From assembly GCA_963668535.1 (NCBI GenBank), contig OY764867.1, positions 2,294,001-2,358,000 of the forward strand: a stretch of 64,000 bases of DNA, given 5' to 3'. The stretch is from F22 sp963668535. GTDB taxonomy: Bacteria; Bacteroidota; Bacteroidia; Bacteroidales; Bacteroidaceae. This document shows positions 51,518 to 60,703 of this stretch, in pieces. A program made the translations under genes and the position numbers. Under the pieces are notes generated by a model. It had not been told where the DNA came from and ran no database searches. It saw nothing but the letters and a program-made list of their open reading frames with translations. The first letter of the stretch is position 1. Every line of letters starts with the position of its first letter.

Positions 51518-52294
51518 TTAGTTTGAAATATCTTTTTTAAGTTGACTGATTGCTTTTTGAGCATCTCCTTTATATTGATCCAGTAGATTGACAAAGCGTG
51601 ATCCAATAATCCCCCCTCGTGCATATGTACATGCTGCATCGAATGTTTCTTTATTGCTGATGCCAAAACCAACCATGCGTGGGTTACGAAGATTCATATC
51701 ATCAATACGTTTGAAATACTGCATCTTCGCATCGTTAAATGATTGTTGTGCTCCTGTGATAGCAGCAGATGATACCATATAAATAAAACCATCGGTGTGC
51801 TCATCGATATAATGTATACGCTCCTGACTAGTTTCAGGAGTGATCAACATGATGACCTTTATATCATATTGTTGGGCTATATCTTTAAACGTTTCTTCGT
51901 AATCTTTGAAGGGTAAATCAGGGAGAATAACGCCATCAATTCCTACTCGTTGACAGTCCTTACAGAAATTTTCAAATCCGTATTGGATGACAGGATTGAG
52001 ATAACCCATTAGCACTAAAGGAATATGTACTGTGTCTCGTATACCTTCCAATTGTTCAAAGAGTTTTTTAAGCGTCATACCGTTATGTAGTGCTTGGGTT
52101 GCGGCTGCCTGAATAACAGGACCATCAGCCATTGGGTCACTGAAAGGGATACCTATTTCAATAAGTTCAACTGTATTGTTTTGCAATGTCTCAATAACTG
52201 AACGTGTGCCTTCTACAGTTGGTGCTCCAGCACAAAAATAGATAGATAGTATGCGTTGATTATCTCCAGCAAACAATGCATTTATTCTGTTCAT
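51518..52294 (-). CDS. trpA: Tryptophan synthase alpha subunit
   Basis: 258 aa from the ATG at 52294 (MNRINALFAGDNQRILSIYF); a longer frame from 52342 would overlap trpF by 23 bp. The signature LIEIGIPFSDPMADGPVIQ, the catalytic Glu and Asp (EIGIPFSDP, VDGVILPDLPF) and VGFGISNKETF are present. It releases indole from indole-glycerol phosphate and channels it to TrpB. Confidence 0.96.
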   Translation of the reverse strand: MNRINALFAGDNQRILSIYFCAGAPTVEGTRSVIETLQNNTVELIEIGIPFSDPMADGPVIQAAATQALHNGMTLKKLFEQLEGIRDTVHIPLVLMGYLNPVIQYGFENFCKDCQRVGIDGVILPDLPFKDYEETFKDIAQQYDIKVIMLITPETSQERIHYIDEHTDGFIYMVSSAAITGAQQSFNDAKMQYFKRIDDMNLRNPRMVGFGISNKETFDAACTYARGGIIGSRFVNLLDQYKGDAQKAISQLKKDISN

Positions 52295-52319
52295 AATGTT
52301 TATTTTTTGTAGGGTGATT

Positions 52320-52934
52320 TTAATTTGTTCTTCGCAGCTCATTAATAAATGGTGCTAATAAGTCGGGAGATTTCATCCCAGGAGAAATCTCAAATTTGCT
52401 ATTTAAATCATAGCCGATAAGTTTGGGATGTGTGAAATCACGTAGAGACTCTAGACTTTGTGGTCCTATCCCCCCACTGATTAAAAAGGGTATCTTAAGC
52501 GAATAATCGTTCAAAATAGACCAATCGAATTGTTTTCCAGAGCCGCCTCCCAATTCACTTTTTGTGTCAAACAGCATATAGTCTATAACATCCTCATAAG
52601 CTGTTGCTAGTTGCAAGTCCTCCTTGGTAGCTATAGGCATGGCCTTAATAACACGAAGGCCTAGTTGTTGCAATTGCTTGCATAATGCAGGGGTTTCTTG
52701 CCCATGTAGTTGTACAATATCTAGTTTGTATTTAAGAATCAGCTTTAATATTTCCGATAGGGAGTGATTGACAAAAACGCCCACACGTTCTACTTGTCGA
52801 GGCATATATATCAATGCATCGTTACAGTATCGTGGAGATTTTTCATAAAAAATAAATCCCATCCAATCTATGGCCAATTGCTCAATATCGTGAATGTTTT
52901 GCGCTTCACGCATACCACAAACTTTGATAATCAT
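52320..52934 (-). CDS. trpF: Phosphoribosylanthranilate isomerase
   Basis: 204 aa. The N-terminal KVCGMREAQNI with the catalytic Cys, VGVFVNHSLSE, VQLHGQETPA, the catalytic Asp in MLFDTKSELGGGSGKQFDW and the C-terminal LISGGIGPQSLESL are present. It lies 1 bp after trpC. Confidence 0.97.
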   Translation of the reverse strand: MIIKVCGMREAQNIHDIEQLAIDWMGFIFYEKSPRYCNDALIYMPRQVERVGVFVNHSLSEILKLILKYKLDIVQLHGQETPALCKQLQQLGLRVIKAMPIATKEDLQLATAYEDVIDYMLFDTKSELGGGSGKQFDWSILNDYSLKIPFLISGGIGPQSLESLRDFTHPKLIGYDLNSKFEISPGMKSPDLLAPFINELRRTN

Positions 52935-52935
52935 A

Positions 52936-53727
52936 TTACTGTTCTATTTCTGCAATTAGTTGTTTGAGAGTTAATGCAGGGTTGTCCGTTTTCATAAAAG
53001 CTTCCCCCATAAGAAATCCCCGATATCCCACTGCTCGCAATGCTTGAATAGTCTGCGCAGAAGAAATACCGCTTTCTGATACCAATAAAGTGTCTTTGGG
53101 CAGTAAATCTGCTATACGAAAAGAATTTTGTACGTCGGTATGGAAAGTTCCTAGGTTTCGGTTATTCACTCCTACCATATCTATTTCTGGTGTGATATAT
53201 TCTAACTCTTTTTCATCGTGGATTTCGAGTAAAACTTCTAGCCCTAGTTCATGAGCTTCGTTCACTAAAGTGTGGCACATTGTTGGTGTCAATGCAGCAG
53301 CAATCAATAATATTGCACTTGCACCAACGAGTCTAGCTTGGTATAGCTGGTAGACGTCTACAATAAATTCCTTACGAAGAATAGGGGCTTGTACGTCTGC
53401 TGCAACAGCTTTGATATCGGCCAAGCTACCGCCAAAGAAAGCCTCATCAGTCAGGATCGATAATGCTGCGGCACCCGCATGATCATATTGAGGTATGATA
53501 TCGGCAGGTTGCGCATCCTTGTGTATCCATCCTTTTGATGGCGAACGTCGTTTAAATTCCGCAATAATACCACTTGATGACTGCTCTAATGATTGGCGCA
53601 TAGAAGGTACTATTGGGGCGCGGTCTATATTGTCTTCAAGCTGTGATTGTGGAATATTTAGTTTCATCCTGTCCACTTCAAAGCGTTTGTGCGCTAAGAT
53701 TTCGTGGAGTATATCTTTTTTCATCAT
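52936..53727 (-). CDS. trpC: Indole-3-glycerol-phosphate synthase
   Basis: 263 aa. IGPS barrel: IIAEFKRRSPSKGWI, ALSILTDEAFFGGSL, ILRKEFIVDVYQLYQARLVGA, VGVNNRNLGTFHTD, LVSESGIS. The start could be either of two adjacent Met codons. It converts CdRP to indole-glycerol phosphate. An 80-bp gap separates it from trpD. Confidence 0.97.
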   Translation of the reverse strand: MMKKDILHEILAHKRFEVDRMKLNIPQSQLEDNIDRAPIVPSMRQSLEQSSSGIIAEFKRRSPSKGWIHKDAQPADIIPQYDHAGAAALSILTDEAFFGGSLADIKAVAADVQAPILRKEFIVDVYQLYQARLVGASAILLIAAALTPTMCHTLVNEAHELGLEVLLEIHDEKELEYITPEIDMVGVNNRNLGTFHTDVQNSFRIADLLPKDTLLVSESGISSAQTIQALRAVGYRGFLMGEAFMKTDNPALTLKQLIAEIEQ

Positions 53728-53807
53728 TTCTTTGCAAATAAACGAATTTTTTTGGGATTACCTATGCTTTTCGTAGGACAATTTTGTCTATACGGGATAT
53801 TTGGTTA

Positions 53808-54803
53808 TTAACTGTTTAAACTTACAAATTGTTTAAACGTAGCCAAAGCTTTTCCAGTTTCCAGCGATTCACGTGCCTCAGCTATACAATCTTCCAATGA
53901 CTTTTCGGGACAGATTGTATGAATGGCAAATCCTGCATTAGCTATCACCACTTGTTGTTGAGCAGCTGTCGCTTTATTGGACAATACATTATCAAATAAT
54001 GCTTTTGCCTCTGCCAACGTTTCTCCCCCGTGAAGTTCTTCTTGTTGACAGGTGAAAAATCCAAGTTCTTCTGGAGTATATATCTTTTCATTGGCTGAAG
54101 TCGATACTTTAAAAGGACTAGTCAATGAGATCTCGTCATATCCATCCAATGAATGTACTACTGCAAATTGGGTATCGTTAGCTTGATAAGCATATGTGTA
54201 CAGTCGTTGCATGGGCAGGCTGTATACGCCTAACAATTGGTAAGCAGGCATAGCGGGGTTGACCAAAGGCCCTAGTAGATTAAAAAATGTACGTACTCCT
54301 AAAGCTTTTCTGACAGGAGCTACAGCTTTCATCGCAGGATTGAAGAGTGGGGCATGTAAATAAGCAATACCACAACTTTCCAAAGAACGTATAATCTGAG
54401 CATTGTCGTTAGTAAATTTCACTCCGTGCTCTTCAATCACATTACTGGCGCCACTGACAGATGTCGCTCCATAGTTGCCGTGTTTCACCACGGGATAACC
54501 AGCCGCTGCGACAATGAAAGAAGCACAAGTACTGATATTGAATGTGTTTTTGCCATCTCCACCTGTTCCAACGATGTCAATGACTTTAATTCCCTTTAGA
54601 TCAATAGGAAGACGCATCTCTAGTAGAGCATCTCTAAAACCACTTAGTTCCTCTACACTGATGCTGCGCATCAAAAAAACTGTTAGAAGAGATGCAATTT
54701 GTGCGTCGTTATATTTACCTTGAGCGATGTGCTGTAAGATCTGGTACGCTTCTTTACGATCCAAGTATTGGTGCTCAAAGAGTTTGTATAATATTTGTTT
54801 CAT
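53808..54803 (-). CDS. trpD: Anthranilate phosphoribosyltransferase
   Basis: 331 aa. PRPP loop GTGGDGKNTFNISTCASFIVA (about residues 80-100, Mg/PRPP binding), KHGNYGATSVSGASNVIEEHG, and FFNLLGPLVNPA. It joins anthranilate to PRPP. It lies 43 bp after trpG; separate from the amidotransferase, not fused. Confidence 0.97.
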   Translation of the reverse strand: MKQILYKLFEHQYLDRKEAYQILQHIAQGKYNDAQIASLLTVFLMRSISVEELSGFRDALLEMRLPIDLKGIKVIDIVGTGGDGKNTFNISTCASFIVAAAGYPVVKHGNYGATSVSGASNVIEEHGVKFTNDNAQIIRSLESCGIAYLHAPLFNPAMKAVAPVRKALGVRTFFNLLGPLVNPAMPAYQLLGVYSLPMQRLYTYAYQANDTQFAVVHSLDGYDEISLTSPFKVSTSANEKIYTPEELGFFTCQQEELHGGETLAEAKALFDNVLSNKATAAQQQVVIANAGFAIHTICPEKSLEDCIAEARESLETGKALATFKQFVSLNS

Positions 54804-54846
54804 GATTGTATTTTTATCTATGATTATGGACGAATGAAAGTTGTCG

Positions 54847-55422
54847 TTATAAAGATAACCAATTTTGGATCATCTTTTTCCCTTCTGGGGTCAGTACTGA
54901 TTCTGGGTGAAACTGCACACCATAGATTGGAAGATTCACGTGACGTAGAGCCATAATCTCTTTTTCTTTGCTTTGTGCAGTGACCTCAATACAGTCTGGA
55001 AGAGATTCTGGATTGACCACCCATGAATGGTATCTTCCCACATCTGGATGACTGGATATGCCTTGAAAGAGATCATCATCCTGTAAGATTTCTATTTGAC
55101 TTTGTATACCGTGGTGCACCATGTCCAAGTTGATCAGTGTCGCTCCAAAGACCTCTGCTATCGCTTGATGTCCTAAGCATATTCCTAAGAAAGATTTACC
55201 ACTATTTTGGTAAGCACGAATGATTGGTTGTAGTAGTCCAGCCTCGCATGGAATGCCTGGGCCAGGACTTAACAAAATGTGCGTGTATGGTTCCACATCC
55301 TCTATCGTTAGTTGGTCATTACGGATAACATCAATATCCTTTTCGCCAAGTTCTCTAAGCACGTGTAGTAGATTATACGTAAAACTATCGTAATTATCTA
55401 AGAGTAATATTTTTTTGTTCAT
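54847..55422 (-). CDS. trpG: Anthranilate synthase component II (glutamine amidotransferase)
   Basis: 191 aa. Class I GATase with ILLLDNYDSFTYNLLH, PGPGIP, nucleophile Cys in LGICLGHQA (about residue 81) and the His/Glu pair in GVQFHPESVLT. It supplies ammonia to TrpE. It lies 17 bp after trpE. Confidence 0.96.
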   Translation of the reverse strand: MNKKILLLDNYDSFTYNLLHVLRELGEKDIDVIRNDQLTIEDVEPYTHILLSPGPGIPCEAGLLQPIIRAYQNSGKSFLGICLGHQAIAEVFGATLINLDMVHHGIQSQIEILQDDDLFQGISSHPDVGRYHSWVVNPESLPDCIEVTAQSKEKEIMALRHVNLPIYGVQFHPESVLTPEGKKMIQNWLSL

Positions 55423-55439
55423 GCTGATAGTGTTTGAGG

Positions 55440-56852
55440 TTATTGATTATCTAGAGTTTCGGCTAAGTCAATAGCACGTCTTAAAGCACCTAGTTTATTA
55501 TTGACCTCTTGCAATTCTCCCTCTTCAGAAGAATGAGCAACGATACCTCCACCAGCTTGTAGCCATAATTCTTGATTGCGGCTTACAAAAGTACGAATAG
55601 TAATCGCCTGATTCAATTGACCTTGTAAACCAATAAACCCAATACATCCTCCATATGCACCTCGATTGTGTGGCTCGAGTGCACTAATGATTTGCATAGC
55701 TCTTACCTTAGGGGCACCACTAAGGGTTCCTGCTGGAAATGTATCAATAAAACTCTTAATAGGATCTGCATCAGGGAGCAGTCGACCTTTGACACGACTT
55801 ACCAAATGAATGACATGACTGTAATATTGTGGCTCTTTGTAGAAAGCAACACGCACATCTTCACAATTACGGCTCAAGTCATTTCGAGCCAAATCGACAA
55901 GCATCACATGTTCTGCATTTTCTTTAGGATCAGCCAGTAATTTTTCTGCCAAAGCTCTATCCTTTACACTATCACCTGTACGTTTAGTCGTTCCAGCGAT
56001 TGGGTCAATATAAGCTTCTCGTCCGTCAATGCGACAGTGTGTTTCTGGAGAAGAACCAAAGATACGGTATCCTCCAAAATCAAAGTAAAATAGATATGGA
56101 GATGGATTGACACTTCGTAAAGCTCGATATACTTTGAAGTCATCTCCTTTATATTTTTGAGTGAATCTTCTTGAGAGGACCACCTGAAAAACGTCACCAC
56201 GTAAGCAATGTTGGATACCCTTGCGTACGTTTGCTTTATGTTCCTCGTCTGTGATAGGGCTTTCAATATCACCCACTTTATTGAAGTTGTATGTCGCAAA
56301 ATTGCGGTTAGCTAAAGCATTTTCTATACTGCTTAAATTGGGTTTTTCATTTTCTTGAAGCATCTCAACGATAGTCAGCTGATTGCTCATGTGGTCAAAC
56401 ACTAAGACATACTTATAAATAATGTATAGCATATCTGGGGCATCATTCGTGTCATCGTGGCTTTCTTTTACCGAGATTTGTTCGAAATAACGTACTGCGT
56501 TGAAGGTCGTGAATCCATACAAACCACATACATCGTTCATTTTACCATCGACTTTGAAACGATTGATAAATGTGCTTAGTGCATGCTCTACACGTTGCGT
56601 ATGCGTGATGGGTTGTTCCTCGATTTTTCCATCGGGCATTTTCATTGTTGCGATGCCACTATTGATGCCAATACTAGCGATTGGACAAAGTGCAATAAAA
56701 CTTCGGCTATTTTCATTCGCTTGATAGTCGCTACTTTCCATCAGTGCCGATTGTGGAAAAAGATCGCGCACTTTCAGATAGATGCTCACAGGTGTGTGCA
56801 TATCTGCCATGATAGTCTTGGTGGATGTTGTATACTGATAGGTCATTGTCAT
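55440..56852 (-). CDS. trpE: Anthranilate synthase component I
   Basis: 470 aa. The N-terminal region with the Trp-binding LMESSD element (feedback site; about residue 38), and the chorismate-binding domain from about residue 205 (HCLRGDVFQVVLSRRF, GSSPETHCRIDGREAYIDPI, AGTTKRTGD, AEHVMLVDLARNDLSRNCE, GTLSGAPKVRAMQII, AYGGCIGFI). It makes anthranilate from chorismate with TrpG. It lies 26 bp after trpB. Confidence 0.97.
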   Translation of the reverse strand: MTMTYQYTTSTKTIMADMHTPVSIYLKVRDLFPQSALMESSDYQANENSRSFIALCPIASIGINSGIATMKMPDGKIEEQPITHTQRVEHALSTFINRFKVDGKMNDVCGLYGFTTFNAVRYFEQISVKESHDDTNDAPDMLYIIYKYVLVFDHMSNQLTIVEMLQENEKPNLSSIENALANRNFATYNFNKVGDIESPITDEEHKANVRKGIQHCLRGDVFQVVLSRRFTQKYKGDDFKVYRALRSVNPSPYLFYFDFGGYRIFGSSPETHCRIDGREAYIDPIAGTTKRTGDSVKDRALAEKLLADPKENAEHVMLVDLARNDLSRNCEDVRVAFYKEPQYYSHVIHLVSRVKGRLLPDADPIKSFIDTFPAGTLSGAPKVRAMQIISALEPHNRGAYGGCIGFIGLQGQLNQAITIRTFVSRNQELWLQAGGGIVAHSSEEGELQEVNNKLGALRRAIDLAETLDNQ

Positions 56853-56878
56853 CTTTATTTATTGTTCTTGTTATCCGA

Positions 56879-58072
56879 TTATTGTGTTTTGCTATTTAGG
56901 TAGCTTAGGTAAGTGCCTAAGTCTTTATCACCTCGTCCCGATAGAGTGAGTACTACTACATCAGTAGGTTTAAATGCTATTTTAGGAAGAATACCCAAAG
57001 CATGTGAAGATTCCAAAGCAGGAATGATTCCTTCTAGTTGTGTTAGCTCAAAAGCAGCATCTAGCGCTTCATCGTCATTAATGGCGTAGATCTCTGCACG
57101 GTGTGTATCTGCAAGATGTGCATGAAATGGACCGACACCAGGATAATCTAGTCCGGCCGATATAGAGTAAGGTTCTTGGATCTGCCCATCTTCATCTTGC
57201 ATTACCAATGTTTTGCTACCGTGTAGTACACCTACTTTTCCCGCTTGGATAGTGGCAGCGGTTTCTCCCGAGTCCACTCCAAGTCCTCCAGCCTCTACGA
57301 GCAAGATCTTGACTTTGGGGTCATTTACATAGTGATAAATGGTACCAGCAGCATTGCTTCCACCTCCGATACAGGCTATTAGATAATCAGGAGTATCTCG
57401 TCCCTCTTTTTCCAACATCTGTTGCTTAATCTCTTCACTGATAATTGATTGAAGGCGTGCTACCATATCTGGGTAAGGGTGGGGACCAACAGTACTTCCT
57501 ATGATGTAAAAGGTATCTACTGGATGGCATACCCAATCTCTAATAGCTTCATTGGTTGCATCCTTTAGTGTCATATTCCCTGAGGTTACTGGTACGACTT
57601 CTGCACCAAGCATCTTCATACGTTGCACGTTGACGTGTTGTCTTTCTACGTCCAGCTTGCCCATATACACGATACATTTCATATTCATCAACGCACATAC
57701 TGTGGCTGTAGCTACTCCATGTTGTCCAGCTCCTGTTTCGGCAATGATACGTGTCTTGCCCATTCGTTTAGCAATTAGAATCTGTCCTATTGCATTGTTG
57801 ATCTTGTGGGCCCCTGTGTGATTCAGATCCTCTCGTTTAAGATATATTTTTGCACCATATTTCTCTGATAGTCTCTGAGCATGGTACAACGGATTAGGGC
57901 GACCTACATAGTCTCGTAGTAATCTACGATACTCTTCTTGAAAACGATCACTTTGGATAATATCCAAGTAGTTGTTTTGTAGATCTTCTACACATTTGTG
58001 GAGAATCTCTGGGATATATGCTCCGCCATAATTGCCGTAATAACCTTCTTTGTTTACTAAATAATCTTTCAT
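56879..58072 (-). CDS. trpB: Tryptophan synthase beta subunit
   Basis: 397 aa. PLP-lysine in HTGAHKINNAIGQ (about residue 86), the ETGAGQHGVATATV loop, GSNAAG phosphate site (CIGGGSNAAGTIYHY) and the C-terminal VVLTLSGRGDKDLGTYL. It is the first structural gene of the operon (order B-E-G-D-C-F-A), 41 bp after the attenuator T-tract. Confidence 0.98.
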   Translation of the reverse strand: MKDYLVNKEGYYGNYGGAYIPEILHKCVEDLQNNYLDIIQSDRFQEEYRRLLRDYVGRPNPLYHAQRLSEKYGAKIYLKREDLNHTGAHKINNAIGQILIAKRMGKTRIIAETGAGQHGVATATVCALMNMKCIVYMGKLDVERQHVNVQRMKMLGAEVVPVTSGNMTLKDATNEAIRDWVCHPVDTFYIIGSTVGPHPYPDMVARLQSIISEEIKQQMLEKEGRDTPDYLIACIGGGSNAAGTIYHYVNDPKVKILLVEAGGLGVDSGETAATIQAGKVGVLHGSKTLVMQDEDGQIQEPYSISAGLDYPGVGPFHAHLADTHRAEIYAINDDEALDAAFELTQLEGIIPALESSHALGILPKIAFKPTDVVVLTLSGRGDKDLGTYLSYLNSKTQ

Positions 58073-58112
58073 TGTTGAGTGGTTTTAATATATTTATTTT
58101 TATGTTTCTGGG

Positions 58113-58152
58113 GATAATAAAAAAAGCCTTGTCGTAGGAACGACAAGGCTTT
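58113..58152 (-). terminator. trp attenuator (Rho-independent terminator in the leader)
   Basis: On the minus strand, AAAGCCTTGTCGT (58152 to 58140) and its complement (58135 to 58123), a 13-bp perfect stem with a 4-nt loop, followed by TTTTTTTATTATC. It lies between the leader peptide stop and trpB, the place of an attenuator. The upper part GTCGTTCCTA (complement of 58135-58144) can also pair with TAGGAAACGGAC in the leader (complement of 58221-58232). Confidence 0.92.
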
Positions 58153-58189
58153 CATTTTATATTTTGTATGATGTTCAAGGATATGATTT

Positions 58190-58291
58190 TTATCCTTTTA
58201 CGTCAAGACATACTGAAGAAGTCCGTTTCCTACTATGATTAAGTTCGAAACGGCGCCACCAATACATATTTGACATAAACAGATTCATCAT
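58190..58291 (-). CDS. trpL: trp leader peptide with tandem Trp codons
   Basis: 33 codons starting ATGATG at 58291, with TGG TGG at 58261-58256 (MYWWRRFELN) and a TAA stop at 58192-58190. It is too short for normal gene calls. The promoter lies about 27 bp upstream and the terminator about 38 bp downstream. Directly after the Trp codons, CCGTTTC (complement of 58247-58253) can pair with GAAACGG (complement of 58223-58229). The second strand overlaps the segment that can pair with the terminator top, so the two structures exclude each other. Ribosome stalling at Trp-Trp would free the antiterminator and allow transcription of trpB-A. The layout, not expression, is what the sequence shows. Confidence 0.85.
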   Translation of the reverse strand: MMNLFMSNMYWWRRFELNHSRKRTSSVCLDVKG

Positions 58292-58317
58292 TGTTGGACT
58301 TTTTGTTTTATTTGTGA

Positions 58318-58349
58318 CAAATATATGAACTTTGCTTGAACTGACCAAA
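58318..58349 (-). promoter_or_regulatory. Promoter of the trp operon
   Basis: The minus strand reads TTTG (complement of 58346-58349), 20 nt, TATATTTG (complement of 58318-58325), a good Bacteroidetes promoter. The start of transcription is expected near 58311, about 20 nt before trpL. Confidence 0.85.
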
Positions 58350-58387
58350 AAATCGATGCATTATTTCTTGCGATGGTAATAATATGC

Positions 58388-58395
58388 TATATTTG
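58388..58395 (+). promoter_or_regulatory. -7 box of the DUF308 gene
   Basis: TATATTTG with CTTG about 17 nt upstream (58367-58370), 50 bp before the start of the membrane protein gene; divergent from the trp promoter. Confidence 0.6.
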
Positions 58396-58444
58396 TAGCA
58401 GTTATTAAATTGTTTGAGAAAAACATTTTAAAAGTACAAAAGTT

Positions 58445-59080
58445 ATGAGTAAACGTTTCTTTGTCCCTTTGTTAAGAGGGCTTGCAGCCTTAGGTCTAGG
58501 ATATGTTTTTATTGCATACTCTGGATTGGCTGCCACATGGATTGCTCAAATATTGGGCATCGCGTTGGTAGTGCCTTCTGCTATATTGTTGATCCATTAC
58601 ATATATCGTGTGTTCCAACATGAGGAACGTTTTTTTCCATTCTTAGGCTTAGGTAATTTTGTACTAGGTATTTGGTTATTGATAGATCCTATGATTTTTG
58701 TCAATATATTCAATATCTTTTTAGGGATCTTGTTGATCCTTTTTGGGTTACAACAATTTATGAGTGCATGGTTATTTAGACATGTTGCTCGTTTATATCG
58801 CATCTACTATGCGGTGCCAACATTGTTGATCCTAGGAGGTTTGTTTTCTTTGTTTTCCACAGATAAGAACATCGTAACTATGTTGGTGGGCTTCTTTATG
58901 GTCTTTTATGCCATAAATGAGTTATTGAGATGGATATTTGTTGATCTACGTAAATCGCCAGCTAAGCCAAATATACATCCTGATAAGGAAGATTCCGATG
59001 ACGATTATATCGAGATTATTTCTGAAGATGTAGATGAGGTGGATTCCGATCCCGTTTCCGATATAAAAAGTGATCTATAG
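58445..59080 (+). CDS. DUF308/HdeD-like integral membrane protein
   Basis: 211 aa. About six hydrophobic helices between residues about 8 and 170 (LLRGLAALGLGYVFIAYSGL, FFPFLGLGNFVLGIWLLIDP, NIFLGILLILFGLQQFMSAW, IVTMLVGFFMVFYAINELL), in the pairwise arrangement of DUF308/HdeD proteins. The C-terminal tail from about residue 178 is hydrophilic and very acidic (DKEDSDDDYIEIISEDVDEV), probably cytoplasmic. HdeD is linked to acid stress in E. coli; here the function is unknown. It is probably cotranscribed with the lipoprotein 61 bp downstream. Confidence 0.8.
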   Translation: MSKRFFVPLLRGLAALGLGYVFIAYSGLAATWIAQILGIALVVPSAILLIHYIYRVFQHEERFFPFLGLGNFVLGIWLLIDPMIFVNIFNIFLGILLILFGLQQFMSAWLFRHVARLYRIYYAVPTLLILGGLFSLFSTDKNIVTMLVGFFMVFYAINELLRWIFVDLRKSPAKPNIHPDKEDSDDDYIEIISEDVDEVDSDPVSDIKSDL

Positions 59081-59141
59081 TGGTTGAATATAGTCAACCA
59101 AAACTTACACAGTACACATAAAAGAGCAAAATAGAATAGCT

Positions 59142-60683
59142 ATGCAGAAGAGTTTGTTGAATCGTATTTTTAAAGGTGTTAGTCTTTGTTTTGTAGCTTG
59201 CGTCCTACATTCATGCGGAATGTCAATGGAAAAAACAGGAGTTAATGGTACCCCAATATATTATAAACCCTGGATGTATGATTTTGGTGATGAAGTGACC
59301 AATCCAACCACCACGATTAAGATTGTGACTGACGGTACAGTTGATTTAAACAGCCTTAATGTCGAAATTCCCCCTCTTAAATATAATAAGGAACTCTTAT
59401 TCCTGCTTTCTCAAGATGACAGTAGACATTCTACATTGTGTTATACTTGGGCGATGTTGAATGGCCGTCCTTTTGGATCGGATACTAGATATGAAGAAGA
59501 ACATGCTTATTTCTATCATATAGAAGAGTTGTTGTTTTTTGATATGCATGACCATCCATATGTCATGCCTTCTAAAACTCTAGGTTGTACAGATGGTGCT
59601 GGCAATGAAGTGCGATTTAATTTTACGATGACTGTCATGCCTTTTCTAGGAGGATTTGGCGTTGATCATAATTATGATATATCCTCTTCCACACTTTTAG
59701 ATAATCTGTATGATAGTGAAACAAAAACCAGATTAGTGTATAAAGGAAATGATTCGAGTATCTCGTGGAATGATGTGCGATATATGGCCAATTATGGCGT
59801 AGGAGTTTCTCTTCATGATGCAGATATCCCAGTTACTCTAGTGCATGATCTTCCAGTTATAGCTCAAGGTCTAGCAGATATTCAAGAGCAAATAGCAGAT
59901 AGTTTAAATGGACGTGGCACAAAAATGTTGTGCGAGCCTAATGGCAATAGATCTTACCTAGATGCTGTGTTGCAAAATCCGAATCTTGGAATTAAAGTGT
60001 TGACTGCGCAAGAAAATGCCGATCTATTTCTTGTTCCAGCTCAAGTCCATGGAGACTTAGATAAATCAACGATATTCCGCGATTTTAGAAGTTACAATCT
60101 TGATAAGACTTGGCTCGTTTTGTGTGACAATGCGATGGCCATTGATTTTGAGCATCGTCCAGCTGTAAGTATAGGCATACATGGTACTTGTTCATCATAT
60201 ATATACACTTGGTTTAAGGGGATCAATGATAAGTATGGTAAAGATGGTAGCGATGTTATTTGGATGCCTTCTCAAGAAGAATATTATGAATACAATTATT
60301 ATCGTCAACATGCACAGATAGAGAAAAAGATTGATGGTAATACTTTAGAGTTGACTGTAACTTTACCTACTGAAAATTCTTTTTATTACCCTGCTACCAC
60401 ACTCAATCTTGTAGGGGCCGATATGCAACATATCGTGTCTATAGAAGCTGATGACTTCACTACTGGCATGTCTTATGCAAATTATCATGCGTCCTATGGA
60501 GATGGGGCTATGATCAATATCGATTGTCGCAAATTCTTGCCAGACCTAGCTCGTCATTTTGTAGAAGATTATTATACAAAATACCAAGATGGGTATATTT
60601 ATAATAAATGGGATGCTATCTATTTTTCCAAAATGCTTAAACCAGGTGAAACGCGTGATTATTTATTGGAACTTTGTCAATAG
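59142..60683 (+). CDS. Exported lipoprotein, possibly NodB-like (polysaccharide deacetylase-fold) protein
   Basis: 513 aa. The lipoprotein signal ends ACVLHSC (Cys25). I do not recognise a firm family. The order of elements loosely follows NodB-type deacetylases: a strand with double Asp (LLFLLSQDDSRHSTL, about residues 83-97), SWNDVRYMANYGVGVSLHDADI (about 208-228, like the motif W..v..m...G..v..H), and a late GIHGT (about 350). Some expected metal His positions are not obvious, so activity is uncertain. The C-terminal 130 residues look beta-rich. It follows the DUF308 gene by 61 bp and ends 20 bp from the convergent FUSC gene. Confidence 0.6.
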   Translation: MQKSLLNRIFKGVSLCFVACVLHSCGMSMEKTGVNGTPIYYKPWMYDFGDEVTNPTTTIKIVTDGTVDLNSLNVEIPPLKYNKELLFLLSQDDSRHSTLCYTWAMLNGRPFGSDTRYEEEHAYFYHIEELLFFDMHDHPYVMPSKTLGCTDGAGNEVRFNFTMTVMPFLGGFGVDHNYDISSSTLLDNLYDSETKTRLVYKGNDSSISWNDVRYMANYGVGVSLHDADIPVTLVHDLPVIAQGLADIQEQIADSLNGRGTKMLCEPNGNRSYLDAVLQNPNLGIKVLTAQENADLFLVPAQVHGDLDKSTIFRDFRSYNLDKTWLVLCDNAMAIDFEHRPAVSIGIHGTCSSYIYTWFKGINDKYGKDGSDVIWMPSQEEYYEYNYYRQHAQIEKKIDGNTLELTVTLPTENSFYYPATTLNLVGADMQHIVSIEADDFTTGMSYANYHASYGDGAMINIDCRKFLPDLARHFVEDYYTKYQDGYIYNKWDAIYFSKMLKPGETRDYLLELCQ

Positions 60684-60703
60684 TCTCTTTGCATAACTCC
60701 TCA

